Part shown: positions 5,678-9,702 of the stretch, piece by piece
How the letters are laid out: the number at the start of each line of letters is the position of its first letter
Numbering within the stretch: the first letter of the stretch is position 1
Source: JBIIUJ01 sp044340025
Lineage (GTDB): Bacteria; Pseudomonadota; Alphaproteobacteria; Caulobacterales; Aquidulcibacteraceae
NCBI GenBank assembly: GCA_044340025.1
Contig: JBIIUJ010000098.1
Span: 1 to 9,702, forward strand
Direction: 5' to 3'
Length of the DNA stretch: 9,702 nucleotides
Translations under genes and position numbers: made by a program
Notes under the pieces: generated by a model
What the model saw: only the letters and a program-made list of their open reading frames with translations
Databases searched by the model: none
Told to the model about the DNA's origin: nothing

Positions 5678-5695
5678 TTGAGGAAGACCGCGCCC

Positions 5696-6865
5696 ATGAC
5701 CCGCTACGAGATCGACCGCGTTCCCATCAGCCTGATCTTCCAGGACGCCTCGGGCTTCAAGGAGACCTATGGCGGCAGTCAGGATTGGGTGCTGTGCGAA
5801 GGGCAGTTCCTGCGCCCGAAGGACGCCCCGCCCCAAAAGACGGCGCTGATCTTCATGCATCCCACCGGGCTGATGAATTTCCTGCCGCTTCCGGTGGCGC
5901 TGGCCCATGCGGGCATTCCCGTTCTGTGTTGCGGCTCGCGCTATCCCCACAACGACACCGCGCTGATCCTGGAAAAGGTGGTGATCGATCTCGGACGCTA
6001 TGTTCGTTACGCCAGGGAGACGCTGGGGTTCGAGCGCGTGGTGCTGGCTGGCTGGTCTGGCGGGGGATCGCTCTCCCTGCTGTATCAGGCGCAGGCCGAA
6101 GCGCCCTCCATCACCCACACGCCGGCGGGCGATCCGCTGGACCTGACCAAAGCCGGCCTGATCCCGGCTGACGCCATCCTGCTGCTGGCCGCCCATGTCA
6201 GCCGGGCGATCACGCTCTCGGAGTGGATTGATCCCGCCATCACCAATGAGCTGGACCCTTATGACCGCGACCCCGCGCTCGACATCTATGCCGCCGAGCC
6301 CGCCGCCGCCCCGCCCTATGCGCCGGACTTTCAGAAGACCTATCGCGCGGCGCAGGCCGCCCGCATCGCGCGCATCACCGCCGACGTGCGCCAGCGGCTG
6401 GAGGATTTCCGCAAGAAGGGCCTGACGCATCAGGAACACTGCTTCGTCGTGCACGGCACGATGGCCGATCTGCGCTGGCTCGACCCTGCGATCGACCCGA
6501 ATGATCGCCGGCCCAACTGGTGCTACATGGGCGATCCGCGCGTGGTGAACATGAGCCCTGCCCATCTGGCGCGCTATTCCTCGCTGCGGTCGTGGCTGTC
6601 GCAATGGTCGGAGGTCTCCGCCGGCGACGGACCGAAGTGCGCCGGCGCCATCATGGTTCCCGCGCTCGTGGTGGAAAACACCGCCGACGACGCCTGCACC
6701 CCCAGCCACGCGGCGCGGATCCTCGCCGGCTTCACCCAGACGACGCCGGAGTTCCATCAGGTCCAGGGCGCGACGCATTACTACATCGGCCAGCCCGACA
6801 AGCTGAAGCAGGCGGCGGCGCTGGTGATCGGCTGGCTGGCGCGTCAGGGGCTGCTTGCGGCTTGA
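5696..6865 (+). CDS. Alpha/beta-fold hydrolase with a long cap insert, substrate unknown
   Basis: A 389-residue soluble serine hydrolase; no signal peptide is evident. The fold is recognised from the LIFMHPTGLMNF oxyanion-region loop (residues 51-62), the nucleophile elbow GWSGGGS with S121 (119-125), the acid loop VVENTADDACTPSHAA with D331 or D332, and the late GATHYY with H361. About 210 residues separate nucleophile and acid, much more than in a minimal hydrolase. This insert (about 165-320) is rich in Trp, Tyr and Asp and probably forms a large cap over the active site. Start ATG 5696 has GAGGAAG nine bases upstream. A longer open frame upstream is GC-rich noise overlapping the divergent gene. 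It could be an esterase, a lactone hydrolase or a C-C bond hydrolase; the sequence does not decide. The 33-base gap to ligA allows co-transcription. Confidence 0.82.
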   Translation: MTRYEIDRVPISLIFQDASGFKETYGGSQDWVLCEGQFLRPKDAPPQKTALIFMHPTGLMNFLPLPVALAHAGIPVLCCGSRYPHNDTALILEKVVIDLGRYVRYARETLGFERVVLAGWSGGGSLSLLYQAQAEAPSITHTPAGDPLDLTKAGLIPADAILLLAAHVSRAITLSEWIDPAITNELDPYDRDPALDIYAAEPAAAPPYAPDFQKTYRAAQAARIARITADVRQRLEDFRKKGLTHQEHCFVVHGTMADLRWLDPAIDPNDRRPNWCYMGDPRVVNMSPAHLARYSSLRSWLSQWSEVSAGDGPKCAGAIMVPALVVENTADDACTPSHAARILAGFTQTTPEFHQVQGATHYYIGQPDKLKQAAALVIGWLARQGLLAA

Positions 6866-6898
6866 ACCGCGCAGCGGCGCGAGGCACGACATCCCGCC

Positions 6899-9268
6899 AT
6901 GAGCGATCCCGCCGCAGAGCTCGCCCGCCTCGCCGCTGAGATAGCGGCGCACCGGAGGGCCTATTACGAGCATGACGCGCCGACCCTGTCGGATGCGGAT
7001 TATGACGCGCTGGAGGCGCGCTATCGCGCGCTGGCCGAGGGGCATCCCGAGCTTGTGCCCGAGGCAGCGCCGACCCGGACCGTCGGGGCCGCGCCCTCCG
7101 GCCGGTTTGGCAAGATCCGCCACGCCCAGCCGATGCTCTCGCTCGATAACGCCTTCAGCGCCGAAGACGTCGCCGATTTCCTGGGTCGGGCGCGCCGGTT
7201 CCTGGGCTGGCCCGAAGACGCGCCGCTGCCCTGCACCGCCGAGCCGAAGATCGACGGCCTGTCGCTGTCGCTGCGCTACGAGGCAGGCGCGCTCGTCTCG
7301 GCCGCCACCCGCGGGGACGGGCGCGAGGGCGAAGACGTGACCGCCAATGCGCGCACCGTGCGCGACATCCCCCAGACGCTCGCCGGCGCCGGCTGGCCTG
7401 CGGTGCTGGAGGTGCGCGGCGAAGTCTATCTCGCCCACGCAGACTTTGCCGCCATGAACGCCGCGCAGGTGGAGCGCGGGCTGCCGGCCTATGCCAACCC
7501 GCGCAACGCGGCTGCCGGCAGCTTGCGCCAGATCGACCCTGCGGTGACGGCCAGCCGGCCGCTGCGCTTCTTCGCCTATGCACTTGGGGAGGTTTCCGCC
7601 CCGATCGCGCGCACGCAGTCCGGTGTGGTGGATCAGCTTGCCGCCTGGGGTTTCGTCACCAATCCGGACCGCGCCGGGCCGACGGACCTCGACGGTTTGC
7701 TCGCCAGGTTTCGGGATCTGGGCGAGCGGCGGGCCAGCCTCGGCTATGACATCGACGGGGTGGTCTACAAGGTGGATGATCTGGCGCTGCAGGAGCGGCT
7801 GGGGATCGTCACGCGGTTTCCGCGCTGGGCGATCGCACACAAGTTTCCGCCCGAACAGGCGTTTACGATCCTGCGCGACATCGAGATCCAGGTGGGCCGG
7901 ACCGGCTCGCTCACGCCCGTGGCGAAGCTCGAACCCGTGACGGTGGGCGGCGTGGTGGTCTCCAACGCGACGCTGCACAATGAGGACTATATCCGCGGCC
8001 TCGGCAATGACGGCGCCCCCATTCGCGACGGGCGCGACCTGAGGATCGGCGACACCGTCATCATCCAGCGCGCCGGCGATGTGATCCCGCAAGTGGTGGA
8101 TGTAGCGCTCGACCGCCGGCCGGCGGACGCCCCGCCCTTCGCCTTCCCGCATGTCTGCCCCTGCCCCCTGAGGACGGCCGCCGTGCGCGGGGTCGATCCC
8201 GAGACCGGCGCGCAAGATTCGGTGCGTCGCTGCACCGGCGAGTTCGCCTGCCCGTTTCAGCGGGTGCGGCATCTGGAGCATTTCGTCAGCCGCAAGGCGT
8301 TGGACATCGACGGGCTTGGAACAAAACAGATCGAAGCCCTGTTCGCCGACGGCCTTGTGACCGAACCCGGCGACATCTTCCGGCTGGAGGCGCATCGCGC
8401 GACGCTCGCCGCCCAGGACGGCTATGGCGAGACCAGCCTCAACAATCTCTTCGCCGGCATCGATGCGCGCCGGGAGGTGGAGTTCGCCCGCTTCCTTTAT
8501 GCATTGGGCATACGCCATGTCGGCGAGACCACGGCGCAGAAGATCGCGCGGGCCTTCCTGTCGTGGGAGGCGTTCGTCGCGCGCGTGGGCGAGGCCGCCG
8601 CCGCCCGCCCCGGCCCGGCCTATCGCCGGCTGGAGGCGGTGCGCGGTCTGGGCGAAAAGGCGCTGGAGGCCGCGCTCGACGCTATCGGGAGCGGGGGGGC
8701 GCCAGGCGATCTGGCAGACGCCGATAGCGCTGCGATGCTCGCCGCTGGCGGGCTGGGCGCAGCGCTGAAGGCCCCCGCCCGGCGCGCGCTGGCGGACGCC
8801 TATCCGCGTTGGCCGGCGCTCGCCGCCGCCCTGGCCCAGGCTGCGCAGGAGCGCCCCGGCGAAGCATGGCGCGCCTTCGCCGCGCTCGACGGGGTGGGAG
8901 AGGTGGCGCTGGGCGCGATCGTCGATTTCTTCGGCGAAGCGCACAACGCTGAGGTGCTCGCGCGGCTGCTCCATGATCCTGAGGCTAACCCGCGCGGCGT
9001 GCGCGTGCGCGATGCGCAGGCGCCGGCCGCCTCTTCACCCGTCTCAGGCAAGACGGTGGTGTTCACTGGCGCGCTGGAGGCCTTCACCCGCGATGAAGCC
9101 AAGGCGCAGGCCCTTGCGCTGGGCGCCAATGTGGCGGGCTCGGTTTCGGCCAAGACCGACATTCTGGTCGCCGGTCCCGGGGCCGGCTCGAAACTTGCGA
9201 AGGCGGAGGGGCTTGGCGTCACTGTGCTGAGCGAGCAGGAATGGCTCTCCCTGATCGGGAAGGCCTGA
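6899..9268 (+). CDS. ligA: NAD-dependent DNA ligase LigA
   Basis: The essential bacterial ligase that seals nicks in replication and repair using NAD+. Domains in order are Ia (residues 1-65, with AYYEHDAPTLSDADYD), adenylation (66-315, nucleophile K117 in EPKIDG, plus the GYDIDGVVYKVDD motif), OB fold (about 316-402, GRTGSLTPVAKLEPV), zinc finger (C420, C422, C445, C451), helix-hairpin-helix (about 455-695) and BRCT (716-789, GKTVVFTGALEAFTR). The protein is 789 residues, against 671 in E. coli. The zinc finger starts CPC rather than CPxC, with a 22-residue loop before the second pair; as I recall this form is known in some Alphaproteobacteria. The rest of the extra length is an Ala-rich insert in the helix-hairpin-helix region, about 560-660. 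ATG 6899 has only a weak GAGG 14 bases upstream, but the N-terminus fits the family exactly. Confidence 0.98.
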   Translation: MSDPAAELARLAAEIAAHRRAYYEHDAPTLSDADYDALEARYRALAEGHPELVPEAAPTRTVGAAPSGRFGKIRHAQPMLSLDNAFSAEDVADFLGRARRFLGWPEDAPLPCTAEPKIDGLSLSLRYEAGALVSAATRGDGREGEDVTANARTVRDIPQTLAGAGWPAVLEVRGEVYLAHADFAAMNAAQVERGLPAYANPRNAAAGSLRQIDPAVTASRPLRFFAYALGEVSAPIARTQSGVVDQLAAWGFVTNPDRAGPTDLDGLLARFRDLGERRASLGYDIDGVVYKVDDLALQERLGIVTRFPRWAIAHKFPPEQAFTILRDIEIQVGRTGSLTPVAKLEPVTVGGVVVSNATLHNEDYIRGLGNDGAPIRDGRDLRIGDTVIIQRAGDVIPQVVDVALDRRPADAPPFAFPHVCPCPLRTAAVRGVDPETGAQDSVRRCTGEFACPFQRVRHLEHFVSRKALDIDGLGTKQIEALFADGLVTEPGDIFRLEAHRATLAAQDGYGETSLNNLFAGIDARREVEFARFLYALGIRHVGETTAQKIARAFLSWEAFVARVGEAAAARPGPAYRRLEAVRGLGEKALEAALDAIGSGGAPGDLADADSAAMLAAGGLGAALKAPARRALADAYPRWPALAAALAQAAQERPGEAWRAFAALDGVGEVALGAIVDFFGEAHNAEVLARLLHDPEANPRGVRVRDAQAPAASSPVSGKTVVFTGALEAFTRDEAKAQALALGANVAGSVSAKTDILVAGPGAGSKLAKAEGLGVTVLSEQEWLSLIGKA

Positions 9269-9287
9269 ACGGAGAGGCGAAGCTGCG

Positions 9288-9702
9288 ATGCGCGTGTCGG
9301 TCATCATTCCGCATTACGAGGACATCGCGAACCTGTCGGTCTGTCTCGACGGCCTGCTGCGACAGCGCGGTCTCGTCGCGGAGGTGGAGATCATCGTCGC
9401 CGACAACAATTCGCCGTGCGGTTTTGGCGCGGTGGAAGCCGCCGTCGCGGGCCGAGCGCGGGTCATTCCCGCGCCGATCCAGGGGGCGGGCCCCGCCCGC
9501 AACGCCGGCGTGGCGGCGAGCACCGGCGATGTTATCGCCTTCATCGACAGCGACTGTCGGCCCGATCCGGCCTGGTTGGCTTCCGGCGTGGCGGCGCTCA
9601 AGGGCGCCGACCTCGTGGGCGGCACCGTGCGGGTTTCGGTCGATGACCCCTTGCGCCCCAATCCGGTGGAGGCGTTCGAGCAGGTGTTTGCTTTCGACAA
9701 CC
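9288..9702 (+). CDS. Family 2 glycosyltransferase, partial (C-terminus off the right edge)
   Basis: The first 138 residues of a GT-A fold glycosyltransferase of family GT2, which transfers a sugar from a nucleotide-sugar donor. It begins MRVSVIIPHYED, the usual first strand and loop, then has EIIVADNNS (residues 34-42) for nucleotide binding. GPARNAGVAASTGDVIAFIDSDC (68-90) contains the DxD metal motif as DSD (87-89). Residues 108-116 (DLVGGTVRV) continue the donor-site strand. ATG 9288 follows the ligA stop by 19 bases and has GGAGAGG (9271-9277) ten bases upstream, so it may be co-transcribed with ligA. GT2 enzymes of this type often build exopolysaccharide or glycosylate surface structures. 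The acceptor cannot be read here because the second half is missing. No membrane segment lies in the visible part. Confidence 0.9.
   Translation, partial: MRVSVIIPHYEDIANLSVCLDGLLRQRGLVAEVEIIVADNNSPCGFGAVEAAVAGRARVIPAPIQGAGPARNAGVAASTGDVIAFIDSDCRPDPAWLASGVAALKGADLVGGTVRVSVDDPLRPNPVEAFEQVFAFDN

Noticed and set aside
5426..5695. A 90-residue N-terminal extension of the alpha/beta hydrolase frame
   Set aside because: It overlaps the divergent membrane-anchored protein gene, is Arg/Pro/Ala noise, and a Shine-Dalgarno site precedes the ATG at 5696, where hydrolase-like sequence begins.
5588..8974. A 1128-codon open frame on the minus strand spanning the hydrolase and ligA genes
   Set aside because: It lies codon-for-codon opposite both genes. 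In this register antisense stops arise only from sense TTA, CTA or TCA codons, which are rare in this GC-rich genome. The translation is Arg/Gly/His/Gln-rich, matches no domain I know, and runs through two unrelated genes.

Overview
The window is compact, GC-rich bacterial chromosome, about two-thirds G+C by eye, with nine protein genes and no gap much over 100 bases. TTA, CTA and TCA codons are rare in it. The NAD-dependent DNA ligase has an enlarged, CPC-type zinc finger, and the thiol-sensing ArsR regulator is of the BigR/SqrR type. Together with the Kdo-pathway isomerase of a Gram-negative, these point to an alphaproteobacterium. Hyphomonadaceae, Maricaulales or Rhodobacterales-like is my guess; no rRNA or other decisive marker is present. 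I see no mobile element, CRISPR array, tRNA or rRNA.

Region 1 (1-2349) is a divergent sulfide/persulfide detoxification locus. Leftward run an ArsR-family regulator with a BigR/SqrR-like cysteine pair, a rhodanese fused to a YgaP-type membrane domain, and a TauE/SafE sulfur-anion exporter cut by the window edge. The three are packed with a 4-base overlap and a 4-base gap. Rightward runs a stand-alone metallo-beta-lactamase-fold persulfide dioxygenase (Blh/ETHE1-like). The 90-base intergenic region holds an AT-rich nested palindrome centred on 1439, over which two back-to-back promoters can be drawn. The inferred logic is: persulfide oxidises the regulator and the operator is released; the dioxygenase and rhodanese then convert persulfide to sulfite and thiosulfate, and the exporter removes these.

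Region 2 (2393-5591) has a CPBP intramembrane protease gene read rightward that ends inside the 3' end of a leftward RluB-family pseudouridine synthase gene (68-base tail-to-tail overlap). Upstream of the synthase is a leftward pair: an unrecognised membrane-anchored protein, coupled by an ATGA overlap to kdsD (arabinose-5-phosphate isomerase, first step to Kdo for LPS).

Region 3 (5592-9702) reads rightward: an alpha/beta hydrolase with a long cap insert, ligA (789 residues, about 100 longer than usual), and the start of a family 2 glycosyltransferase that leaves the window. A 104-base divergent spacer with two inverted repeats separates regions 2 and 3.

The best candidate for a notable system is the persulfide-responsive divergon. 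Its components belong to known families; the operator/promoter geometry and the compact gene set are what deserve attention. Very long open frames antisense to several genes are a codon-usage artefact and are not annotated.
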